This document shows positions 1 through 5,591 of a stretch of DNA of 5,591 nt, one piece after another. Numbering within the stretch: position 1 is the stretch's first letter; every line of letters starts with the position of its first letter. The position numbers were made by a program, and so were the translations under genes. Where the stretch lies: assembly GCA_002506645.1 (NCBI GenBank), contig DAXY01000092.1:1326-6916 (forward strand), read 5' to 3'. The notes beneath the pieces are model-generated. The model did no database searches. It was not told the origin of the DNA and was given only the letters and a program-made list of their open reading frames with translations. This stretch comes from Vulcanisaeta distributa. GTDB taxonomy: Archaea; Thermoproteota; Thermoprotei; Thermoproteales; Thermocladiaceae.

Positions 1-10
1 TAAGTTCCTG

Positions 11-2836
11 TCAAGAGGAGCCGTTAGTCGTTACATTACGGTTTTCATCATAAAATGGCCACCAATTCCACTTACCAAGTAGAACTATTATTGCCGGCAC
101 GAGCAATGGCCTGACTATAAATGAGTCAATAATGACTGAGGAGGCCACGGCAAGGGCCGCCTGCTTTAGTATGTAGAGCCTAGACAGGGCTAGGGATGCG
201 AAGGCCATGGCCAGCACTAGCGCGGCCCCGGTGACAATGGGGCCTGTGAACTCCACAGCCCTCACAATGGCCTCCCTATCATTAAAGCCATTCAGGACCT
301 CCTCCCTAAACCTACTGATTATGAATAGGTCATAGTCCGTGCCCACGCTGAGTAGGAGCGATATTAATATCACGGGGAGCAGCCAGTAGGTCCTTATGCC
401 CATTAATCCCTGGAACACGAGGACTGTCAATGCCAATGCCCAGGTCACGCTCATAAGTACCGTGGCCACTAGCCTCAGTGGTATCATTACGGACCTCATG
501 TATACCGTGAGTATGGCTATGTTAATGGCGATCATTAGGTATAGTATGAAGCCGTAGTACTCACGCTCGAAGCCAATCACGAAGTAGTACTTATACGATG
601 GGGAACCACCAATAAGGACCTTGACGCCGTACTCCCTGGCCACCTCATTGGCAATATCCCTAAGGCTTAGGTAGATTGGTATTAACTTATCTGACAGTGA
701 TTGCTGATTCACGGTGGCGCTTATTATGTATAGGTTTGAGCCATTATAGGCAAGCTCCGCATTTATTACGTAGTCCTGTCCCTCAACAGCATTGAGCAGT
801 GCCGTTGCGGCAGTCTTATTCCCATAAACCACTAGGTACGCGGTTGAGTAGTCGTAATTCCTGAAGTACTTAATCAGTAGTGTAAGCCCAACCTTAGCCG
901 GCGTGTTGGGCATAACCTGCACCGGGTCCGTGGTAATCCTAATGTTTAGCACCAAGTACGTCAACGCCAACACCGTTAACACGAGGAATATTGCCACGAC
1001 AGTACCTGGCCTATCAACGGCTAACTTAGCCATCCTCGATAGGAAGGCCGTCCTCAATTTAATTGACTTGGCCCTCAGACCCATCGGCCATAACACGCCA
1101 TCCCCCAGTAGCCTCATTACCTCAGGCAGTATTACCGCGGTCGCCACCAGTGTGAGTGATACGGCTATTATGAAGCCGATACCGATGTCCTGCATGTAGC
1201 CGTACCTTGAAACCACGAAGCTGCCCAACCCAAGGCCGACGATCGATGCGCTGGTTATTATCGTCGGCCTCACCCTGGATACGGCAATCCTCCACGCATC
1301 ATCCCTACCGTAACCCCTAACCCTCTCCTCGAGGTACCTACCGAGCATTAACATGCTGTAGTCAACGCCTATCCCGAAGATTATTGGCGCGATCATGTAG
1401 ACCGTTAAGTAATAGAGCTTGAAGTGTATTGCCCATTCGTAGAGTAGGCCCAGGGATGATAGGTATGTTAGGCCTAGTATTGCCAGTGACGTTATTGGAC
1501 CAACCAGCGTCCCCAGCATTGCTATCATCGTTACGAAGACGAGGATGGAGGTTGCCTTATCAATTACATCTACGTCGCTGGTGACCATCTTCTCAAGTTC
1601 ATAGAGTATTACGCCCGTGCTAACTGGGTATGCCCAATCATTACGTATTAATAGGTCGTACACCTCATCCTCGTAATTGCTTGGCAGCCTTATGAAGGCC
1701 ACGGTGTATGTACTATTTAGGAACCTCTGGGTTAGGTTATTGGGTAGGTCAAGCATGCTCGGCGGTGGGTGCTCCTGCATTAGCGCATTTATGACGCTGG
1801 CCCTCAGGCTCTTCAGGACAGTATCCACAACGGCTGTGTCGTTATTGCACGTGAGTTGGTAGATGTATGGCATTAGTACTTGCGGTGTGTTGTTTGCGTA
1901 TTCACTCATTATTAATAGCCTAAGGAGGTTTATGTTGGCATCAGGGCCGAGGAGTATTGCCACCCTGAGGCGTGTTTGGTTTACCCCACTATTAATGAGC
2001 GTGTCATATACATAACCCGTTACATTGCCCATGCTCAATCCAGGGTACTGATGCTGTATGATGGTTTCATAATTCGTTAGTAAAATCCCCGTTATATTGC
2101 TGGCTATTAAGTTATACGGTGATGGGTTATCACCGATCTTACTCATTAATTGATTGAGGGTTTCGTTGGCCAATTCATTAATGAATGAGTCATACCGGCC
2201 ATACTCGAGTTCATACTCCCTAGTTGTTAATTCAAATAACGTAACCAACGAGGTATTTGGGTAGTTCCTTACGTAGTAGTTTTCGACTTCGCGGTAAAGT
2301 AGTTGGGCATAATTGATTGTTGCATTGAACTCGCCATCAACCTCACTGCCTATACTACGCACCATGGAGTAGTACTCCCTGTTTAATTGTATTATTGATG
2401 AGCACTCGTTGTTTAATGACCAGTAGAGCCTCCATACGTAATTGGATTCATTACCCACAACCTCATCCGCAATACTGCTAATCGTCCTGTTATAGGCCGC
2501 ATCGACGGCTTCGTAAGTCGTCAATAGGTCGGTAACTTCCACATTGGGCGCGTCGACATCCTTGACGACGCTGCCCACATAACTAAGCCTATCCTTAACC
2601 TCAGATTGCGCGTTACCCTCTAGCTTAATCACCACGACGAGCGTCGTTTCGTTAGATGTACCTATGTACTCGTTGACCAGGTTATTAACGATTACAGGCT
2701 CTACATTACTCGGCATTAATTGAGTCTCGTCGTACGTCAGTACGTTGAACACGCCCAATGAGTAATGGGCTAGATAAATCATCAGTATTAGCCAGGCAGT
2801 AATAATTGTAATCGATAACGCCTTCCTCGATCTCAT
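11..2836 (-). CDS. MMPL-type RND-superfamily transporter with a large extracellular D1 domain
   Basis: This is a predicted proton-driven membrane exporter of 941 residues; MMPL relatives move lipids and other hydrophobic compounds, but the substrate here is unknown. What is seen: a basic N-terminus (MRSRK), TM1 at about 8-28, extracellular D1 at about 30-425, TM2-6 at about 426-575, TM7 at about 609-632, extracellular D2 at about 633-760, and TM8-12 at about 762-920. The TM4 motif GIGVDYS (D492, Y493) and the TM10 motif GTDYD (D834, Y835), followed by SRFREE, match the Asp-Tyr proton-relay pairs of MmpL proteins. D1 and D2 open with matching stretches, DETQLMPS (36-43) and DPVQVMPN (637-644), which shows the two-half duplication. 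D1 is about three times as long as D2 and carries 13 N-x-S/T sequons and the protein's only two cysteines. The ATG at 2836 is the first start after an in-frame stop at 2852-2854 and lies 24-32 bp from a TATA box. No partner gene follows on this strand within the 10 bases left. The family call is firm; the substrate is not. Confidence 0.93.
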   Translation of the reverse strand: MRSRKALSITIITAWLILMIYLAHYSLGVFNVLTYDETQLMPSNVEPVIVNNLVNEYIGTSNETTLVVVIKLEGNAQSEVKDRLSYVGSVVKDVDAPNVEVTDLLTTYEAVDAAYNRTISSIADEVVGNESNYVWRLYWSLNNECSSIIQLNREYYSMVRSIGSEVDGEFNATINYAQLLYREVENYYVRNYPNTSLVTLFELTTREYELEYGRYDSFINELANETLNQLMSKIGDNPSPYNLIASNITGILLTNYETIIQHQYPGLSMGNVTGYVYDTLINSGVNQTRLRVAILLGPDANINLLRLLIMSEYANNTPQVLMPYIYQLTCNNDTAVVDTVLKSLRASVINALMQEHPPPSMLDLPNNLTQRFLNSTYTVAFIRLPSNYEDEVYDLLIRNDWAYPVSTGVILYELEKMVTSDVDVIDKATSILVFVTMIAMLGTLVGPITSLAILGLTYLSSLGLLYEWAIHFKLYYLTVYMIAPIIFGIGVDYSMLMLGRYLEERVRGYGRDDAWRIAVSRVRPTIITSASIVGLGLGSFVVSRYGYMQDIGIGFIIAVSLTLVATAVILPEVMRLLGDGVLWPMGLRAKSIKLRTAFLSRMAKLAVDRPGTVVAIFLVLTVLALTYLVLNIRITTDPVQVMPNTPAKVGLTLLIKYFRNYDYSTAYLVVYGNKTAATALLNAVEGQDYVINAELAYNGSNLYIISATVNQQSLSDKLIPIYLSLRDIANEVAREYGVKVLIGGSPSYKYYFVIGFEREYYGFILYLMIAINIAILTVYMRSVMIPLRLVATVLMSVTWALALTVLVFQGLMGIRTYWLLPVILISLLLSVGTDYDLFIISRFREEVLNGFNDREAIVRAVEFTGPIVTGAALVLAMAFASLALSRLYILKQAALAVASSVIIDSFIVRPLLVPAIIVLLGKWNWWPFYDENRNVTTNGSS
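1733..2554 (-). other. Helix-rich insertion in D1 of the MMPL transporter
   Basis: Residues about 95-368 are extra relative to the D2 domain of the same protein. D2 passes from one predicted beta strand to the next in about 30 residues (673-705). In D1 the matching strands, TLVVVIKLEG (65-74) and YTVAFIRLP (377-385), lie about 300 residues apart. The inserted segment reads as long amphipathic helices rich in E, N, Y and L, with most of the D1 sequons (N116 to N367) and both cysteines, C145 and C330. It probably forms an extracellular cap or stalk. Its boundaries are estimates from comparing the two halves by eye. Confidence 0.6.
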
Positions 2837-2845
2837 CCCTGATAA

Positions 2846-2858
2846 GGGTTTTTAACCC
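2846..2858. repeat. Perfect 5-bp inverted repeat, GGGTT-TTT-AACCC, over the ABC TATA box
   Basis: The arms GGGTT (2846-2850) and AACCC (2854-2858) are perfect inverted copies around a TTT centre. The repeat covers the whole TATA box proposed for the ABC gene and sits 10-22 bp in front of the MMPL start. It could be an operator for a dimeric regulator that controls both genes. It could also be no more than a TATA box with symmetric flanks. No regulator gene lies in the window. Confidence 0.35.
2849..2855 (+). promoter_or_regulatory. Core promoter (TATA box) of the ABC ATPase gene
   Basis: The sequence TTTTTAA lies at -29 to -23 from the GTG at 2878, preceded by ATAAGGG as a weak BRE candidate. 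The position fits a leaderless transcript beginning at the GTG, and no Shine-Dalgarno sequence precedes that codon. The neighbouring TATTAAATA (2860-2868) also looks like a TATA box on this strand, but at -18 to -10 it is too close to the start, so it is assigned to the opposite gene. Confidence 0.55.
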
Positions 2859-2859
2859 A

Positions 2860-2868
2860 TATTAAATA
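2860..2868 (-). promoter_or_regulatory. Core promoter (TATA box) of the MMPL gene
   Basis: On the minus strand this reads TATTTAATA, at -32 to -24 from the ATG at 2836. Just upstream is a purine-rich stretch, GGAAAATGG (2877-2869), that could be the BRE. The spacing is what a leaderless crenarchaeal transcript starting at the A of the ATG would need, and there is no Shine-Dalgarno-like sequence between box and start. The box lies inside the stretch that the opposite promoter needs for its own initiation complex. Confidence 0.65.
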
Positions 2869-2877
2869 CCATTTTCC

Positions 2878-3750
2878 GTGAAGGATTATGGGGAGGTTGT
2901 TAGGTTAATTAACGTTAGCAAGAGGTATTACCTGAGCAGTAGTGTCTATGTTGATGCCCTAATTAACGTGAACCTAACCATAAGGAGTGGCGAGATAGTC
3001 ATAGTGATGGGGCCCAGCGGTAGTGGTAAGACAACGCTAATGAACATAATGGGTACTCTGGACAAACCAAGCAGTGGCCGCGTAATCATTGATGGCGTCG
3101 ACGTCACAGATGCTGATGAGAGGTACCTATCGAGGTTTAGGCTTGAGAGGCTCGGCTTCGTGTTCCAGCAATATAACTTAATATCGCAATTAACGGCTCT
3201 CGAGAACGTGATGCTGCCGATGCTCCTGACCGGTAGGTACACGAGAGATGAGGCTAGGGAGAAGGCAAGGCTCCTCCTGGACCTCGTCGGTATTGGGGAA
3301 TTCGCCAACAATAGGCCGAACCAATTAAGTGGGGGTCAACAGCAGAGGGTTGCCATAGCCAGGGCGCTCGCTAACGACCCATCCTTCATAATAATGGATG
3401 AACCGACAGGCTCCATAGACCTGGCAAGTTCGTACCTAATCCTCGACCTAGTTAAGTTGCTGAATAAGGCCATTGGCGTCACCTTCGTCATAGCCACGCA
3501 CAACATGGATGTGGCTGCCATTGGTAGTAGGATCATTTACCTCAGGGGTGGTAGGGTCGTGAGCGAGAGCGATCTTACGAGGATTAGGGAGGAATTCAGT
3601 AAGTTAAGGGTTGATCAATCAACCGTTATTAAGTCGTACCTCAGGATACTCGATATTGAGGAGAGGAGACTGAGGAGACTGGGCCAGGACGTAAGTGAGG
3701 TGGAGAGGAGGAGGGAATTGATAAGTGATCTCCTTAATTCCACGCAGTGA
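2878..3750 (+). CDS. MacB/LolD-type ABC transporter ATP-binding protein with C-terminal extension
   Basis: This is a cytoplasmic ATPase of 290 residues, expected to power an FtsX/MacB-fold permease by ATP binding and hydrolysis. Motifs in order: Walker A GPSGSGKT (45-52), Q-loop with Q97 in FVFQQYN, signature LSGGQQQR (150-157), Walker B FIIMDE (170-175) with catalytic E175, D-loop TGSID, and H-loop H208 in ATHN. All catalytic residues are present. The set GPSGSGKTTLMNIMGTLDKP, LSGGQQQR and DEPTG is typical of the MacB/LolD/FtsE group. Those proteins usually end near residue 225-235; here about 58 more residues follow (232-290), highly charged and helical. The start is GTG: the frame is closed upstream by TAA at 2863-2865, and the ABC fold begins at about residue 7, so no later start is possible. 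It is the first gene of a leaderless transcript, followed after 14 bp by the coiled-coil protein. No permease is visible in the window. Confidence 0.95.
   Translation: MKDYGEVVRLINVSKRYYLSSSVYVDALINVNLTIRSGEIVIVMGPSGSGKTTLMNIMGTLDKPSSGRVIIDGVDVTDADERYLSRFRLERLGFVFQQYNLISQLTALENVMLPMLLTGRYTRDEAREKARLLLDLVGIGEFANNRPNQLSGGQQQRVAIARALANDPSFIIMDEPTGSIDLASSYLILDLVKLLNKAIGVTFVIATHNMDVAAIGSRIIYLRGGRVVSESDLTRIREEFSKLRVDQSTVIKSYLRILDIEERRLRRLGQDVSEVERRRELISDLLNSTQ
3571..3747 (+). other. Charged helical C-terminal extension of the ABC ATPase
   Basis: Residues 232-290 lie beyond the normal end of the nucleotide-binding domain. They are rich in R, E, L and D and read as two or more amphipathic helices, including EERRLRRLGQ (261-270). 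At the DNA level, GAGGAGACT occurs twice in direct tandem (3663-3671 and 3672-3680) and encodes the RRL-RRL pair. The segment could mediate dimer contacts, bind a cytoplasmic partner or regulate hydrolysis; nothing in the sequence decides between these. Confidence 0.55.
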
Positions 3751-3753
3751 ATT

Positions 3754-3757
3754 AGGT
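3754..3757 (+). promoter_or_regulatory. Weak Shine-Dalgarno sequence (AGGT) before the GTG at 3765
   Basis: AGGT matches part of the GAGGTGA complement of crenarchaeal 16S rRNA and is followed by a 7-nt spacer to the GTG. It supports the GTG at 3765 over the in-frame ATG at 3786 (codon 8), which has no such site at the right distance. A site here and none in front of the first gene fits the crenarchaeal pattern of leaderless first genes and ribosome-site-led internal genes. Confidence 0.45.
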
Positions 3758-3764
3758 TTAATTA

Positions 3765-3860
3765 GTGGGAAATGCGCTATTGCTGATGCTCATAAAGCAT
3801 GCCGTAGTAGTGGTTTCGATAATCACGGCATTACTGCTGGTGGGGATCACGGCATATGCC
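3765..3860 (+). other. Signal peptide or N-terminal anchor of the coiled-coil protein
   Basis: Residues 1-32 have a short N-region with one lysine (K11), a hydrophobic core (13-28) and AYA followed by GET, a good type I signal peptidase site. If it is not cut, the protein would be held at both ends in the membrane, making the coiled coil a tethered loop. Confidence 0.7.
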
Positions 3861-5564
3861 GGTGAAACGTTAAATGCGTACTTCACGGTCAATTACGTCA
3901 CTTACCTAAACCCAAGTGGTCAAGCCTCAAATTACTACGTTGAGTACTCATTAATACTCTATAATAATGGGCCCAACACAATCTCGTTAAACGTGAGCAT
4001 GTCCACACCGCCCTACTCAAACATACTATACGTATCGCCACAGGCGGCGGTTATAAGCGGTAATTCCGTGACCTGGGTCATCACGTTACAACCATACTCC
4101 CAGGAAAGCCTTAGTATTAGGTTTAGGCCAATATATACGCTATTGCCAATAGCGTCGATGAACTATCAAGTACTCATTAACGGATCTAGCGTTAATTCGA
4201 CAATAATTAATGGGGGTGTTGGCACTAGGGTGTATTTCGCAGTGAACGTTACAAACTCATTACCATTCCCAATAATGACGACGATAACCCTAACTAGGCA
4301 ACCTGGGCTGTTTTATATGTACAACGTGACGCCTACGCTGACCCAAAACATACTTGGTTATGAGGTTGATTACTGGGTATTGAGTACCGAGAACGTAACC
4401 TCATTATCGCTGGGCATGATCGTCGAGGACATGGGCTCATGGCATAGCGTTAGGATCAACCCAATAACGGTCCAGGCAAGCATTGACTTAAACGAATCAA
4501 TAAATTCCCTGAACGCGGCAATTAATAGCCTAAACAACACCCTTAACCAATTAAGGAGTCTCTCAAGCTCAATAACCAATGCGTCTGGGACCGCCGGCAG
4601 TTACGCGTCGCAATTCCTACAATTAGTGGGCCTACTTAATGAGACGGCCCAGGTCATTGGCGCATCGGCGTATTTAATAAACTCGACGCTGGTGGTTGAG
4701 GGCTTGCTCCAGGCCCAGTTGGTGGAGCTTAAGGCAGCGCTTGCCGTGGGTGGCCAGGTACTTGGTACTGAGGCTAGTGTGGTTTCCCAATTAAGGGCTG
4801 CTCTCAGCCCAATAGTGGGTAGTGAGGGTAGTTACGTAAATTCCCTGAATGAGTTGGAGGGATTGTTAATTCAATTAAGGGAATCAACAAGCAACACCAC
4901 CCTAATTAACGAAATAAATAATGCGTTGATATTAATAAATCAACTAAAGGCATCACTAACAGCCCTGGACCAGCTATATAATAACCTCAGTACTGTAGAG
5001 AACGAACTCACGGCAACGCAGGGCCAAGTGAACCAGGCCGTTAACGGCCTTAACTACGCAATAGCGGCTGCAAACGAGAGTGAGGTGTTGATAATCGGCA
5101 TATCGAGGAGTCTCTACGCCCTCCATAACCAATTACTTAACTTAACAAATCAACTACTCATTACGTACATAAACCTATCATCGTATCAGGCCAGGGCCTT
5201 ATCGTACCTAGCCCAAGTCAGTAATTACGAGGGTGATATTGAGAGTGTGATCATGAGTGATGAGGTTAAGAGGGCGGTATTAACGGCCTTGGCGAATCAA
5301 TACCTCAACTACGTGCGCATTAATGATACTGACGTCAGTATTGACGTTACGGTTGAGGAGACCTTCATAATAAACATGCCATCAATAGTGAACACGCAGT
5401 ACCTACTGCAACTCATTAATGAGACCTCGGCCCAGGGCAATGAATCACTGGGCCCCAAGCCAACTAACGCCGTAATCACCGGCTACGGCTTTTACTACCT
5501 ATTGGTGGCTGGTTTAGTCACATCAGCAATACTCGCGTTAATACTCATGAGGAGACTTACCTAG
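3765..5564 (+). CDS. Secreted, membrane-anchored coiled-coil protein with Ig-like domains; function unknown
   Basis: I do not recognise a named family. The 599 residues show, in order: a signal peptide or N-terminal anchor (1-32, hydrophobic core 13-28, possible cleavage after AYA at 30-32); an Ig-like beta domain at about 35-122 with the YNNGPN and TWVITLQPYS signatures seen in CARDB/DUF11-type folds; a second beta domain at about 130-238; a long coiled-coil region at about 240-510 with leucine heptads; a short beta stretch at about 518-538; a linker; and a C-terminal membrane segment (574-594) ending in RRLT. There is no cysteine, and 19 N-x-S/T sequons lie outside the membrane, so the body is extracellular. 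It follows the ABC ATPase gene by 14 bp and is probably co-transcribed with it. It has too few membrane segments to be a normal MacB/FtsX permease; an adaptor (MacA-like in role), a substrate-capturing stalk or an S-layer-linked strut are the options. The GTG start is preferred because of AGGT at 3754; the ATG at 3786 is the alternative. Confidence 0.85.
   Translation: MGNALLLMLIKHAVVVVSIITALLLVGITAYAGETLNAYFTVNYVTYLNPSGQASNYYVEYSLILYNNGPNTISLNVSMSTPPYSNILYVSPQAAVISGNSVTWVITLQPYSQESLSIRFRPIYTLLPIASMNYQVLINGSSVNSTIINGGVGTRVYFAVNVTNSLPFPIMTTITLTRQPGLFYMYNVTPTLTQNILGYEVDYWVLSTENVTSLSLGMIVEDMGSWHSVRINPITVQASIDLNESINSLNAAINSLNNTLNQLRSLSSSITNASGTAGSYASQFLQLVGLLNETAQVIGASAYLINSTLVVEGLLQAQLVELKAALAVGGQVLGTEASVVSQLRAALSPIVGSEGSYVNSLNELEGLLIQLRESTSNTTLINEINNALILINQLKASLTALDQLYNNLSTVENELTATQGQVNQAVNGLNYAIAAANESEVLIIGISRSLYALHNQLLNLTNQLLITYINLSSYQARALSYLAQVSNYEGDIESVIMSDEVKRAVLTALANQYLNYVRINDTDVSIDVTVEETFIINMPSIVNTQYLLQLINETSAQGNESLGPKPTNAVITGYGFYYLLVAGLVTSAILALILMRRLT
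4482..5294 (+). other. Coiled-coil region with an internal 77-residue repeat
   Basis: Residues about 240-510 carry leucines and isoleucines at heptad spacing (for example L242, L249, L256, L263), broken by Gly/Ser-rich turns near 274-280, 329-335 and 349-357. The pattern G-x2-GSY-x6-L-x-GLL occurs at 275-291 and again at 352-368, exactly 77 residues (11 heptads) apart. Helical hairpins packed into a bundle are the likely fold. Confidence 0.65.
5484..5546 (+). other. C-terminal membrane anchor of the coiled-coil protein
   Basis: Residues 574-594 form one hydrophobic segment (starting GFYYLLVAG) followed by M-R-R-L-T, a basic stop-transfer tail. The orientation places the body of the protein outside and the last few residues inside the cell. 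Confidence 0.8.
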
Positions 5565-5567
5565 GGA

Positions 5568-5573
5568 TTTTAA
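5568..5573 (+). promoter_or_regulatory. Possible TATA box for a gene beyond the right edge
   Basis: TTTTAA lies 3 bp after the stop codon of the coiled-coil gene. With leaderless spacing it would place a start at about 5594-5600, just outside the window. The only ATG in the remaining bases (5573) meets a stop after three more codons, so no gene starts inside the window. T-rich sequence after a stop can also act in archaeal termination, so this call is weak. Confidence 0.25.
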
Positions 5574-5591
5574 TGGGCACGGGCTGAAACA

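Noticed and set aside
903..1199. 98-codon open frame on the plus strand
   Set aside because: It lies wholly antisense to conserved TM and D2 coding sequence of the MMPL gene, has no promoter-like element at leaderless distance, and its product resembles no family I know.
1677..1862. 61-codon open frame on the plus strand
   Set aside because: It is antisense to the D1 insertion of the MMPL gene and has no independent start signal; it is explained by codon bias of the real gene.
2860..2868. TATTAAATA considered as the TATA box of the plus-strand ABC gene
   Set aside because: It would place the transcript start several bases inside the coding region, and no later start codon leaves an intact ABC domain. 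TTTTTAA at 2849 fits the distance.
2946..3311. 121-codon open frame on the minus strand
   Set aside because: It runs antisense through the Walker A and Q-loop coding region of the ABC ATPase; its Ser/Leu/Pro-rich product is typical of a reverse-frame shadow.
3336..3536. 66-codon open frame on the minus strand
   Set aside because: It is antisense to the signature, Walker B and H-loop motifs of the ABC ATPase, with no supporting signals.
3786..3788. ATG at codon 8 as the start of the coiled-coil protein
   Set aside because: It is possible, since the signal peptide would remain usable, but it lacks a ribosome site at a suitable distance, whereas the GTG at 3765 has AGGT 7 nt upstream.
4370..4579. 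69-codon open frame on the minus strand
   Set aside because: It is antisense to the second beta domain and the start of the coiled coil of the secreted protein, with no promoter or ribosome site of its own.
3765..5564. The 599-residue protein considered as the missing MacB/FtsX permease
   Set aside because: It has only one C-terminal and one N-terminal hydrophobic segment, while the permease fold needs four membrane segments, three of them clustered at the C-terminal end.

Overview
The window looks like a piece of a crenarchaeal chromosome, most plausibly a thermoacidophile of the Thermoproteales (Vulcanisaeta/Caldivirga-like). This rests on strong AGG/ATA codon use, two GTG starts, TATA-like boxes about 26 bp in front of start codons with no Shine-Dalgarno sequence (leaderless transcription), a very short intergenic region, and extracellular domains crowded with N-x-S/T sequons and almost free of cysteine. 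The genus is an inference from style, not from a marker gene.

Layout. Positions 11-2836 (minus strand) encode a 941-residue RND-superfamily transporter of the MMPL type. It has two complete halves, both TM4/TM10 Asp-Tyr pairs, and an unusually large first extracellular domain. A 41-bp divergent intergenic region (2837-2877) separates it from a plus-strand gene pair. The pair is a MacB/LolD-type ABC ATPase (2878-3750, 290 aa, all catalytic motifs present, plus a C-terminal helical extension of about 60 residues) followed 14 bp later by a 599-residue secreted, membrane-anchored protein (3765-5564). That protein has a signal peptide, two Ig-like beta domains, a long coiled-coil region and a C-terminal membrane anchor. 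The last 27 bases hold no start codon with a usable frame, but do hold a TATA-like element that may serve a gene just outside the window. There are no RNA genes, mobile elements or CRISPR repeats.

How the parts may work together. The ATPase belongs to a family that drives FtsX/MacB-fold permeases, but no such permease lies in the window. Its only co-transcribed neighbour is an extracytoplasmic coiled-coil protein with one or two membrane anchors. A reasonable inference is a crenarchaeal envelope export or envelope-remodelling module: a proton-driven MMPL pump, an ABC motor, and an extracellular coiled-coil adaptor, with the ABC permease probably encoded just to the right. The two transcription units share interleaved core promoters, so they are probably expressed in competition or under one control. 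Substrates cannot be read from the sequence.
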